Part shown: positions 1 through 13,600 of the stretch, one piece after another | Layout of the letters: every line of letters starts with the position of its first letter | Position numbering within the stretch: position 1 is the stretch's first letter | NCBI RefSeq assembly: GCF_964355755.1 | Contig: NC_092674.1 | Span: 935,001 to 999,000 of the forward strand | Source of the DNA: Antedon mediterranea | Lineage: Eukaryota; Echinodermata; Crinoidea; Comatulida; Antedonidae | Direction: 5' to 3' | DNA: 64,000 nt | Program-made: the position numbers and the translations under genes | The notes under the pieces: model-generated | Database searches by the model: none | Seen by the model: the letters and a program-made list of their open reading frames with translations, nothing else | What the model was told of the DNA's origin: nothing

Positions 1-1689
1 TATTAATTTCATTATTGGTGATAGGTAGTATTTTTATTTAATACAGTTGTAAATGTAAAGATTAATGGTCATAGAATTATATATTTATATAGATTATGTT
101 TATTTGTCATTTTCTTAATTAAGAAATATATATATATTTATATTTATAATGTAATTTATATTACAAGTTAATGGTTAGGACAGTTTAGATTTGGAAACAT
201 TTTTTTTAAACCACTTTGTTTGCATGAGCTCACTATAATTGCATTTTGCCTTGCTTTGCACTCTTATATTATTTATATTTCATTATATATTTATTTGCAA
301 CTATATTTAATAATCTTTCAATTTTTCATTTTTATATTGTTCCTGTTAATAGAACCGTAATAGATCCAGTGATCATCTATTCAATGACATCATTATCACA
401 ATCAATGACATTGTCAACTAACAATTTTCCTATTTTATGTCAAAATTACTATTTCAATATTCGTTCTTATATAGCGCTTATTGCTCATTGCTTCTAAGTG
501 CTTCACATTATTACCCCTGTCATTTTTTGGAGAAAACACGTATGGAAACATACTCCCATAATGCAGCTAGTAGTAATCAGCGCAAAGTTGTGTCTTGATC
601 TAACCAGGTACTCATTTATACACCTGGGTGGAGAGAGGCAAACTTAAGTGTCTTGCCTAGCAATGCTACGAGAGTTGAATTCAAACTCATGCTCAGTAGT
701 CCAACACACTTCAATTCAATTTATTGCGGATTTTACATGAACAATAAAACACACATACATCACACATGCTAGAGCCAGGAGACTCCAACCGCAAACTCAA
801 TCGCTTTCGATGGGATGTCCCAGCCAGCAGTGACACACCTACACAATGCGCCATACACCCTCATGTGTGGCGTAAACATGTTGATACTCATGTTATCCTA
901 TATTATTATCTGCCTGTATATTACTCATGAAATGCATTATGCTTGCAATGATCACCCTAAAGCATGTTTCTCTCTTTTCTTTACTTCTTTTGCTAGTGTC
1001 ACTGGCCAGCAGCAAACACACCATCAAAGGTTTGTGCTTCCTGCTTTCAATATGTCTTGCTTTGCATCACAAAAACAAAATCTGTTAAAAAAAATAAGTT
1101 TTTTATATGATTTTCATGTTTGTCTATTGATATTGTTTCTGAAGTGAAAATTAATGTTTGCAAATTTAATACAATAAAAGAAATAGTTAATATTTAACCA
1201 GGGTTTTCCATCTAGTCGAAGCTGATCATTAGGGACCCAGTATTTAAATAAATAGAAATAAAAATGTATATTGTCCTAAAATAAGTTAAATTTAAGAATA
1301 GATTATGTACACTCTATCTGTCATATACAGTTCCCATTGTTTTTACATGTAGACAAATTTACTCTGTAAAACATTTTAGTAGAAAGGGCAACTTAACGCC
1401 TACATAGAATCTTGTTTATATAAATTAAAATGTCTGATACAGAATTAATTAATTGATGAGAATACACTATGGCCTACTGTATGTGTCTAAACAAGTTTTT
1501 ATCACATGGTACCTTTAATCTACTTTGCTTATATTATAGAATATAAATAATACAATATGTTTCATTGTGACAAAGCAAAAATTATAATATTGTGTATAAA
1601 ACGGCGCTATATAAAAACAATTTATTATTATTGATACAAAATATTACAGAATTTTTAAGAATTTATTGAAATTGTTTTTCTTTTCACAG
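1..1689. other. DOCK intron, 5' edge of window
   Basis: AT-rich non-coding sequence before the first readable DOCK exon. It contains a SINE-like repeat (about 575-720) but no exon I can support. Short open frames at 246-497 and 815-1147 have no recognisable domain and low-complexity composition, so I leave them out. Confidence 0.6.
575..720. repeat. SINE-like dispersed repeat fragment
   Basis: The motif CACCTGGGTGGAGAGAGGCA, followed by a run resembling 'aagtgtcttgcctagcaatgc' and then 'gagttgaattcaaactcatg', resembles the body of tRNA-tailed SINEs of marine invertebrates, in which a box-B-like segment (here gttgaattcaaac) follows. The box-B-like part is degraded. The assignment rests on remembered resemblance only. 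Confidence 0.4.
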
Positions 1690-4600
1690 ATTTACAATAT
1701 GATTATACCTTGACGGAGGAATTTTGTCAGAATCATTTCTTAGTGGGAATCCTGCTACGTGAGGTCGGAGCGACCCTACACGAAGGTCCAGAAGTGCGCC
1801 AGATGGGTATTAATGTCATACGTAACCTTCTCGCCAAACACAGTGCTGATGACCGCTATTCAACAAAGGTAATGAAATAATGCATACAAAATTTCTACCA
1901 AGACTAGCTCCCTCTATCATAGTTTAACTCTCTCTCTCTCACTTGACACGTTTTCTGTCATTCAAACAATAGGTTTTCCATGAATTGTTTCCATATTTTT
2001 CGGTTTTGGGCAGGATGGTTTGTATTGTGCTAAAGTCTTTGTTTTTTTCATTAATTTGGCCATGTACTTATTCTAATTTTATTCTACCAAAACTGGCTAG
2101 CCCCATCTATCATAATTTAAGCATGTACTTATTTCAATTTTCAGCAACATCGAGCCAGAATTGGTACCCTCTATCTTCCATTTGTGTCAATCATTCTGGA
2201 GAACGCACCACGTCTCAACATCCGAGATGTACCGACTACTCCTGGAATTGGGCAGCATATTAACGGAGATGCCTCCATTGTGGAGATCTCTACCGGTCTT
2301 CCTGATGGTCCCCAGCATGAACGCCATGGTAGCATGTCTAGTTCAAAGTCACGCTCACTCAACCGTGACTCAACTGTCCTAGATGCAATCGCTGGAAGAG
2401 GTATGTATTTTAATTTTGTATGCATTTACCTAGGTGATACCTTATATGGTGTTTGTCCTTCATCTCACAAAATGTTTAAATGTATTGTCCTTAAAAACCG
2501 GAAAAATGAATGAAGAATAGGCCATTTAGTAGTTGTAATAAAGGAAATCATTTCCATAGAAAAAAAAATGAAGCAAAATGATGTTTGCACTTATAAAAAG
2601 ACAAAATAAATGGTTAAATTAAACCAATTTAAAAAAACAAAATCAATCTAATTTTTGGTCAAAATGAATAACTATTATGTGACATTAAAATGGCATATTC
2701 AACAAAAAAAGTTTCAGGGGAACAATATATCTTTCATTCCACAGCTGAAAATAGTAATTATAGTATTAGTTGAAATGAGGTGAAAAAGTAATATCTTTTA
2801 TTAAACTTTTTTGTTCAACATTTTAATTGAATAAATTACATTGTTTATTTATTGAAATTTTATTTGAAATCACTGGATACTTAATTTAAATTATAATTTA
2901 TTATAAAATGTTCAAATTGTTTATTTTCATTCATTAAAAAGACCAAAAGCTTTACACTTGTAATATCATGACGGCTCCCACAGGTATTGTTGCTTCATTC
3001 ATTTCATTTTTATTTTTGCTGTTCTTCAAAATAACTTTGACTTTTATTTATTTGAATTTGTTTTCAAAGTTTGCTTTTAATTTCTATTTTTTTTTCAATT
3101 TCGTTTGAATTAAAACTCAATGTGTGTACTGTTAATCTTAATTTAAACTGTTCATTTTTTTTAAACTTTTTTGTTTTGTTTTTATTTTTGCTGTTTTTCA
3201 AAATAACTTTGACTTTATTTAATTTGAAATGTTGTAAATATTGTTTTCTAAGAATTGCTTTTAATTTTTTTTTTTTCAATTTCATTTGAATTAAAACTCA
3301 ATGTGTGTTTGTTAATCTTAAAGAACAAAAAATGTTATAGTTTTTTATTTTGTGTCTTTAACCATTTTTTTTAATGAGTGCCTTTTTGTGTTAAATGTGT
3401 TGTGTTGCAGTTTATTTATCAGCTTGTATGTTCTTATGATGTCAAATAATTAAACAGATTTGGTAACTTATATATATATATATATGTTATAGCAAAATAT
3501 AACTATTTAAATACAGTATTTTTATTCCAATTTTATGTGTATTTGTACATTTTACAAGAGATACATTTTAATGTTCTTTTTTTAAGAGATTATAATTTAT
3601 TGGAACATATGTGTGGGATGCATTCTATTCTAACATGCATGTTTTTATTATAGTACAACATACTATCACATTATATACTAACTCTACTTTTATAGGAATT
3701 AGACATTATTCGCAATCCAACATTAATGTTTTGAACGCATCATCAGACTCTCCAGTTATACGACGCATGAGTTCTTCAGGTTTGTAACGGGCACGTTGAT
3801 TGGTTGTCATGATTGTCGCATGACGTGTCGGCAAGACACTCCCAATGAACAGTGTTTACTCTTAATTCATCAGTGATTTCATATCAAGTTATATATAACT
3901 TCTTATAAATTATTTCAAGAGTTATATATATAAAGACATCAATTCCAAATCATGTATCTTTACCATAAGATAGAGAGTTCATTCGATTTTTCTGATAGAC
4001 ATTTTTGCACTGGACACATCCATACACATACACATTATGACTTAAACTATTGGAAAATTATCCACCATATTGAATAACAAATAATCAATAATCATATTCT
4101 TTATTGCAACTTGGTTTTAATAACAAATTGAAGTTTAAAAAATATACAAATGTAAAAGCATAATAAAACACACACAAACAATAAGAGAAAACACATAAAA
4201 ATACAAAATTGTCAACCAAACTGTAATCTCCACTCCTCACTACATAGACTATGTTAGTAGGGGATATCTTCCTTCCTAGTTAGAAATATTTTATTAAAAC
4301 TGATTAATTAAGAGTAATCTGCTGTAAACATTGGTGTATCTTGGTTTGTCTGTCTTGTTTCATTTTCATCTTGTTGTTGAAGTTTGTTCCAAACACTTCA
4401 TTCTTGTCTTGTCCTGTTTCCGTATCCAGATCATCTTCATATTTGCCTGTTGTCTGTGCTTGCAATCCTCATGAATGTTTATGGTATATATTGGATTGCT
4501 TATGACATTCTGTGTAGCATATTTATGTTTAATATTTTCGCTGATAATTTGCACGATTTCATTTCAAAAGAGTTATTGGTGACGGTTTGATTAAAATCCT

Positions 4601-7600
4601 TGTTCATGAGATTTAAAAGGATGCTGCCTGTATGTTGTCGCTTGTATAAATACTGTCACAAAATTGCACCATTATTCAATTTATGACAGTGATGTCCCTC
4701 TCTTAATTGTTGCAGCATTTCTGATAAGTCTCATGAAGTTTGGTATGTAATGATGTCTTTATGAGGGCTTACTACTACTTAGTACTTTAACTGTTTGATT
4801 AATCATTTTTATCTCTTTAACTTATCATGGAATAACTTTTCTATTTCTAATAGGTTCACCAAAAATGTGGATACCTTAAAAAAACTTCAAACTTACATTA
4901 TTAATTTTTCTACCTTCTTTTGATAGACTGTGAAGAGAAAGGGATCAACATATTAATTTTACTGTTTTGATTTCAGAAAAAAAAGTGTTATTTATTAGAA
5001 ATTCTAATTTAAAGCTTTATGATACTTTAATTTGACATTCCTAATTTTGTTAATACAAACAAATTTATCTTGACTTAAAAAATCAAGAATTTTTAAATTA
5101 TTACTTATTATTATAATTACATCATAAATATACAAAAACAATTACTTTTACCTTTACCCCTTCCCTTCCCCTAGGGCTCAATAACAACGGCGTAGAGAAG
5201 AAGACGCGATCTCAAAGTGAAAAGAATAAATATAGGTTATCATGGAGTCTTCCAGGTTCGATACTCAAAAGCAAATTTCTCATAAATTGCTCATTTAAAA
5301 AAATTAAATCTCACTTGATAACCGCTTCTTATCAATAATAGCATCTGGATCTACTAGCCTACACGTAAATAAATTTGTATATCATATGTATGATATCTTA
5401 GCACTGATAAACAATTTAAAATTTGCATGATGTAATATATGCTTTGAATTGTAAAGATCTAGGACTCTACAAGTGAATAAAGAAAGTTAAAACTCAAGAG
5501 GGTAAAACTCTGTCTACACTATCAAACTTTATGTGACAAAAAAACTGTGATGTGCCCATATATGGACATGATCATGTCATGTCTACCATACTTGGGCATA
5601 TCACTACCATATTTTGGCACGTCACACTTTTTTTGTCAAACTAGTTTGATAGTGTGGACAGAGCTTTAAACTTGGTTCCAACTTGGACCCAACACAACAA
5701 GTGTGTTGACCAATCACAAGCCACAGTTCGAATTATGCATCGCGTTGTGATTGGTCAAGTTTCTTGTGGTGCCTGAATTACTATTTGAAATATGTGGTAT
5801 TTCAAACCTTGAATAAAAACCAAATTGAATCTTTAAAGTACACATCACTGAGTCCTAGATCATAGCGTTTTAGGAGTAATACTTTTTAATAAAAGAAAAT
5901 AGTTTTTAAGAATTGCCGCATGAACACAACAAAAAACGTATCAAGCTAGAAATTTGTAGTATTAAAACCTCTTGCATTGCATGGTTAAACTCATTGTAAC
6001 TTCATCTAATATATCAGTAACTAAGAATGAATTTTACTAAACTTCTTTTTCATTCTCAACATATTAGCCTCAGTCTGACAGAAATGCTCCTTTTTTTTTT
6101 TGTGGACACAAAAACAAGTTAAAAAATGTGCTCATTTTTATTATGGTAAAAACAGCTGTAAGCAGCCATTTATAGAATAAATAGTTGATGTAAAAAGAAG
6201 AATAAAATGTTTAGAAATATTTAGTTAGATGCTCTCAATATTTTTTCCAGAACGGCCAAGTTTTAGTCCGCTTATATCAAACCCGAGTACACCAATTGGA
6301 AGTAGCCTTACATTATCCAAAGAAAACTTAATTGATCTTAAAGAATTGGATAATGTTAAACCGGCTATTAGATCATTGCCAGGTTTGTTGTGTGCTGTAG
6401 TAGATACAAAAGCTTTGATTGCTGTGGCTATTTTATATCGATGCAGAAAACATAATAAGTAGTTGATTTATAAATGACAAATTTCAAACACACGTGTAGG
6501 AAGCCAACCTTTGACCTTCGTTTAATTTTTTTCCATTAAATGTTCTAAATATTTTTACCTAATTGTCAACTTCATCAAAGTATACATGATGCAATAAAGT
6601 GAATTGGTTTATTTAATATAATTAATGATTAATATGAATTAATTTTAACAAAATCTCTGGTCACTAAAAATTTGTCATTTATAATGTAACTTAGTGCAGC
6701 TTAGTAAACTTATCATATCTTCATTTCCATGCAGTTTTTCTAAAACGGTAGCTTTACTATAAATAACTGTTTTTCTTTTAAAAAAAAAATAGCTTTTGTT
6801 ATTCATAATTTAACAAAAAGTAAACTTGCTTAGTCCAGGAAATCATCATCAGCTTGTCTGTCTGTTTGTCTGTCTGTCAGTTATAAAATATATAAGCATA
6901 ATGATGAGCTAACAGGAGAATTTGTATACAATTCTTGTATATTATATTAGTGCTTGACAACCTAATAATTTATTTTTGATAATGCTCTGCTATCGAGTTT
7001 GTTTGTTTTATTCGGTACTCAAGAAATACAACAACAACAAGTTTACTTGCAAACAAATTAAAGACATTTTGCAAAATCATATTTCACCTTTTTCTGCAAT
7101 TAATCTCAAATATACTAAATATTTGCATCAGAGATGAGTAAAAACATCTACCTATTTGAGTTCTTGATTAATAAGAAATATACTATTTTTCGTAGTAATA
7201 TCAGATATCAGTATAATATCGAAAATGTAATTTCCGGTATATTCCTATATATTTTAAAACATGCCCCAACAAAATCTATGCTCCCTGCTTACATTATCTA
7301 TTTCAATTAACATTGCTTATTTCTTAACAACATAACAAGACGTATTTTATTTTGCACGTGAATGTTTTGAGGTATCATTTATACTAATGTTTTTATATTA
7401 ATGTTTTATATCATTGACAGGAATATTTGCATATAACATGAGACTAATTTAAACAAAAATTAATTGATATTATTTGAATAATTTGTTGATAATAAACAGT
7501 TTATATGTACTGGTGGTGTTTATATATATGGAACTAATTTACATAGCATGCACTGTATGTATGGCTGACAGGTTTATATTTGCATACAACTAGGTTTTAA

Positions 7601-10600
7601 TGTTGAGATATGTTATTATACTTCAAAAGTCTAATAATCAGCATATAAAAAGAATTAAAATGAATGAAAATAGCTGCCAACACTAAACTATATATAGCCT
7701 TCATAAAATATGTAGAACTTGCTATCAAAATATGTGCCATATATATATATATATATATGCATTATTACTCTTTAATCTAACTTCTTTCTATCATTTCTTG
7801 TTGTAGGAACTCCAAATTTACCCAACAAACTCGACAGAAGTCACAGTAATTCTAGCACATCTTTGACTAGTACTGTGACCAATGGATCTGCTGTCCCCTT
7901 CCTCGAAAAAGATGACACGCGCCCGGGCAGCATGAGGTCAAAATCTGTTGTCATGTTTGATCGATTGGCAGAAACTGAAATTAAAGATCTACTTATCTGT
8001 CTTCTTTCCATTGTCAAGGATATCAATGAAGGTAGAGCATAAATTTCAACTTTAAGGGGTGGTTGTTTAATCTGAAACATGAAATCTCCAATCTGACATC
8101 CATATATTTGATGCAATATTGAAGGATTTCAACACAATTTTACATGATTTTACTTTATTATTATATATAAGGTAATACACATTACACTGTAGCTGATTAC
8201 AAATCATATAAAACAATGTTCGATTTTCTTCTATATTTAATTGGACTGTTTATTGTTTTTTTTCAGAGGTGATGCTTGGCTGGTGGGCACAGGCGTCAGA
8301 AGATGATACTCTGCAATTTTTTGAATTAATGATGTAAGTAATGACTAAATTAATTGAGTGATGGTATTTAAAAGTTTTATCCAGTTTTTAGTCTGGTACT
8401 GGCGTAGCCCTCTTAAACCATAGGAAGAAGATGGGTGTTGAACTTATTATGTACTGCAAGTACCATACAGACAGACTCTAATACTGCAGGCCTATAATCC
8501 CTATTTAAAGCTCTGTGTACAATGTAAAAAAAATGTGATGTTTCCAAATATGGTAGTGATATGACATCATCATGTCAATATATGGACACATCACATTTTT
8601 TTGTGTAGACATTTGTTAATGTTATGATTTATATTGTAAAATATGTACATGTTGCCTTACAGGACTTGTTTATTTCACTTCCGATACATTGGCAAAAAAC
8701 AGATCATTTCAGCAAGGTAGGTTTCAATTATGGTACTTAGATTTTGTAAACATTATTTTATTGTAGCATTCTGTTACAAGGTTGACAAAACTCAATCAAT
8801 AACTTGTCAAATAAATTTAAGTTTATAAACCATAAATTTAAATATTCGGGAGTATTTTATTTAACTTAATCGTTTTGTGACATTTTTATAGTTAGTTACT
8901 CTTTTATTAATTCAATTCCACTTTATTTAACCATGGTTGTTCTTCCATTAACACATCAAACTATTGTAGTTTATCATAATTAAATATTAACTCAAAATTA
9001 AATTATGCAAATCTCCTAATTACATCAAACTACTCGGCAACATTTGAAATATAATTTTGTTTGTAAAAATAATTTTCAAAAAAAAACATAATAATGAACA
9101 TTCCATGATAACCTTATACGCTCTTGCTTCCTCTAGTAATAAGATAATCCAAAATGCTAATTCAGTCAACTCTCTCAATACGGCACTTTCTGAAAATCGG
9201 AAAAACTCCAAAATTGCATTTTATTCTGAAAACCAGACATATTAGGCCAGCCGATTGGTGTCTTGTATTGGGAGAATTAAACCTTTTGTTTTGCATATTA
9301 TTATTTCAACCATTTGCTTGCTATCATTACCAGGCCGTTCACCAGAAAATTGCACAAAAGCTGCTTTGCTGGTTACTCATACACAATGTAGGAAGTATTA
9401 GCATGCACAAGTAATTTGCATGAAATTTGCATAATGATACATGTGGAGAATTGGGCTGAATGGTTTTGGAAAATTAGACTGTCTAACCTTAATTTAATTA
9501 TTTTGAATAATTAGAATAAAAAACAGATAAAATATTCATTACATATTCAAAATTTGCATGATAAAATGTTTGATATTCCTCCTCTCCCCCAGGCCCCCCC
9601 CCCTTCTCCCCTCCCCACTCTATCTAACTTAAATGCATCTTGTACATGACCATTTGTCTATTTATTTGAAATGTGAATGTCTTTTATAGTATATATTAAA
9701 CCATTTATGTTTATGAAGCTCTGAAACTCTCTAAATTTGGTGTAGGTTATTATATTATTAGTTAAAGTTAGATATATTTTGCACTAAAATAATATCTTAT
9801 ATTCTTTATAAAATATATTTAACAATCTTAATTTATGGCATTTCTGCTGGATTATGGTATTTTAATATGTTAGTAATGTCAAAGGTTAAAGGTTAACATG
9901 TTTAGATTGAAGGTAGATTCACACCTAATACAAATTTGGTTCGGTATTGCTAACAAAATAAAACAAGAAATGAATGTTGGATCAATGTTGGGTTTGGTGT
10001 GAATGCAACTTTAAACCTGACCTTAAGAGGGACCATGTCAAAATTATTGTACTGCAGTTACTGCAGTAGTAACTTTTTAACAGTAACGTATGATTTAGGT
10101 TTTTTCAATGTAATATAGTTTATTGGTCACTGCAATAAAAAAACAGTGTGTATAATTATCCAAGAATTACTTGTAATAATTGCATAAATTGGTTTAGAAA
10201 GAGTAAACAAACTGTCGTACTGTACTGCAGTAACTGCAGTAATTCATTTTGACATGGTCTGTGAGACTATATAGTTACACTTACTTGATAGTTGCACAAT
10301 TAACATTATTCATTCATTGTTTATATTTTCTTTTATGATTTTGTCATCTTGATCAAATCCTTTCCAATGGTAAGCCTATCGACGTCTGCATGTTAGATTA
10401 TCATTGTTTGGTATTCTTGTGTTTGTTTTAACTAACTTTTTCAACTAAGTTCTTTACAAGATAATATCTTGATCTTTATTTGCAGTGAAGATGTTGCCAA
10501 TTCAAAATGAACATTTAAACTGCACACAAACTACTGTAGTGTGTATTGTGGTTTTCAATAAGTTTTAAATATTTATTACATTGTTTCAAGAGGTACCCAC

Positions 10601-13600
10601 TTCTGTGTTGTGCCATTGACTTGTGGTTTCCTATTGGGCTATTTGCCAAATTTTTAATAAATAATAAATATTATAAATTTTACACTTGGTATATTGGTTT
10701 CTGCTTCTGCCATTTAAGCCATGTTCGGTAACTTTCCTGGTTACAGCTCTATAAATGATACGTATTTCCAAATTTGCTATATCCAAATTTTCCAAATACC
10801 AGAAGATAAATTGAATCATACACAATAATAGATGATGGAGGAGGACTATGGCAGCACAGTATACGATAGAAAGACTCAATTGCTACTTTTCAGTTATTCT
10901 AACACCCTCATTCCCTCGTCAATAGCTAATCTGCCTTAAGGATCTTTCACACCTGTTCAGGCACGCTTTCGGTCCGGCACCGGAAGATCAAATCGAACAT
11001 CAAAGTTTTGTTTTAATGACACTTCACGTTGCTATGCACCAGTCAATATGCGCGTAGCCGCATGAAAACAAAATATTTACGTTTTAATTTACCGGAGCTG
11101 GACTGGAACTGTGGCAGAGCAGATGTGAAAGATGCTTTATTCCATGATTTATATTTTTTCTGCTATGTAAACATTGATTAAACGTAAACTGCATGATGTC
11201 TATTTGCTAGCAAAACTATTACTGTTGTTGAGTTAATGTATGCTATCATACAAAGTGACATTGAATGCTGTGCTCTCTGTCTTCTTTTGAAAATCATTTG
11301 CTAAAACTATGTTTCATTCATTACTATTGTTCTTTTTGCAATGCGAGCTTTATTATTGTAAATCTGCTTTATTTGTTAGGTCAAAGTTCATTACTAATGA
11401 ATGTGAATATTTTAGCATCTATAAATTACTGTTGAATTCCTTCTGTTCTTACTCTGTATATCCAATTTTTTAAACAAAAAGAATTTTATTTTTAAAATAC
11501 AAAAAATTCAAAATATCACCGCTTAATTTAATGATTTTAATTTGTCTTATTTCAGGTTTCGCGAAAAATCTAGCTGGAATGAAGAAAAGAGTAAAACATT
11601 ACCTGCTCAGAGACAGCGCCCTCTAGTTACACGTTCAGTCGCCGCAATTGACACAAGTTCATGTAAGTTATTGTTTATAATCTTGTTTTTTTTCTAAATG
11701 TGATATAAGAATCCTACATCTTGTTAATTTAATTCCAAACGTTTGTTTTACTACTTTTGCAGCAGCAACATTTCTTCCACTCACCGATACCGAAGCAAGT
11801 CAAAGAGCAGTTCTTGAGGCAAACATGTCCCATGAAGTTGGTCTCATTGTCTTAGACGTTCTTGGACAGTATTGTATGAATTTTAAGGTAAATAGAAAAA
11901 CAAGATTAGAAGATTCTAACTAATTATTTATACACTACCAAATTTGTGTAACCAAAAAAAATGTGTTGTGCCTATATATGGACATGATGATGTCATATCA
12001 CTACCATATTTGGGCATATCACTACCATAATTGGCACATTTTCAAACTAGTTTGATAATGTAGGCAGAGCTACAAGGTCATGATGACATCATATCATTAC
12101 CATATTTAGGAACGTCACACTTTTTTTTATAGTGTATACAGAGCCTTAAGTGTTGCAAATAAACTAAATAGTTCACAATTGTATTTAAACTAAACTTTTT
12201 TTAAATGTTGTTGCAGAACCAACTTGATGCTAATGATGGTGATAACCCATTAATGCTGAAAGTGAAAGAGATATTTATAACTATCCTGCAATTTGGCCAA
12301 TCAGAGACACTGTACAAGCACACATTTGCATCATTAAGGGCATTAGTAAATAAGGTAAAGTATACTCATAAATACATTCTAATCTTTTACCAATTCCAAA
12401 TTGTGGAAAGTGAAAATGCTTACATCAATATCCTTCTACTAGCAGTTTTAATATACTTACCATCCTTAGATGAGAGCGCATCTTATTGTAAATAGTGAGT
12501 ACAGTGTATTTTTACATTATGTTACTTTCAATGGGCCAGTGGCCATATTCACCATTCACACTTAGGATACAGGAAACACTTCCTTAAGGGAAAATCTTCT
12601 ATCTAAGTTAGTACAATTTAAGGGAAGTACTTATTTATTGAGTTAAGTGAAATACTAAGGGAAATATCTAAGTGTTATTGGTAAATATGGCCACAGAGAT
12701 TCTGAAATAAAATAATGAATGAATATAGCTTATATATATTGCATATGAAAACTACATTAATAACTTTTGCCTATTTAAAGAATTTTAAAATCATTCCGTT
12801 TTTTAAATAATAATTTTATCTAATTATTTCTATATTTTAGTATTAAAATTCAAAATAACTTTATTTTACTTACAGTTTCCAATTGCCATGTTCAAAGGCA
12901 GTTCAACATTGGTTGGTGATTTGTGTGTGGAGATTCTTAAGTGTTGTAATTCACGTGTTCCATCAACACGCAATGAAGCATGTGCATTGCTCTACCTTCT
13001 GATGAGGAGTAACTTTGAGTTTACTGGCCGCAAGGAATTTGTCAGAGTTCATTTACAGGTTGGTTAAGGCCTGAGTCACACTTACAAAAATCTAACTTAC
13101 TAGTCCTTGAGTACAAACATGTGAGATTGAGTTTTCGATATCATAACATAACAATATTACGGCCAATTTACACAGATGAGCGTTAACGGTAAGCTTGTCC
13201 CACATAGAAACTGTGTCTATCCTGCGTTTTGTGTAAATGGTCATAACAAAGAACATAAATTCTATATTTTTCTTTTTCACCAATGTTACCATTTGTCAGT
13301 GTAAATTGGCCTTTAGACTATTTCAAGACTTTGTTTCAGTCGTTCTTCAAATTATGACATCTATACTTTTTGTTTGTAGGTGATAATAGCAGTATCAAAG
13401 CTAATATCTGATGCTGACAGTGGCCGCTTCCAGGAGTCACTGGCAATTGTGAATAATTATGCCAACAATGACAAAGCAATGCAGGTATATAGTGTTTTGT
13501 ACAATAAAATAGCATAAGAAATGATATAATTTAAACGGAAGGTACTGAAATACAATGCTGTGGGTATCAGTGGCCTGAATGTGTGGATCGCAATGGCGAG

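Noticed and set aside
815-1147. 110-aa open frame in the 5' intron
   Set aside because: No domain, no splice context, and part of it overlaps the edge of a repeat.
3064-3289. Overlapping Lys-rich and Phe-rich frames
   Set aside because: A T-rich stretch with a local duplication; no domain and inside a DOCK intron.
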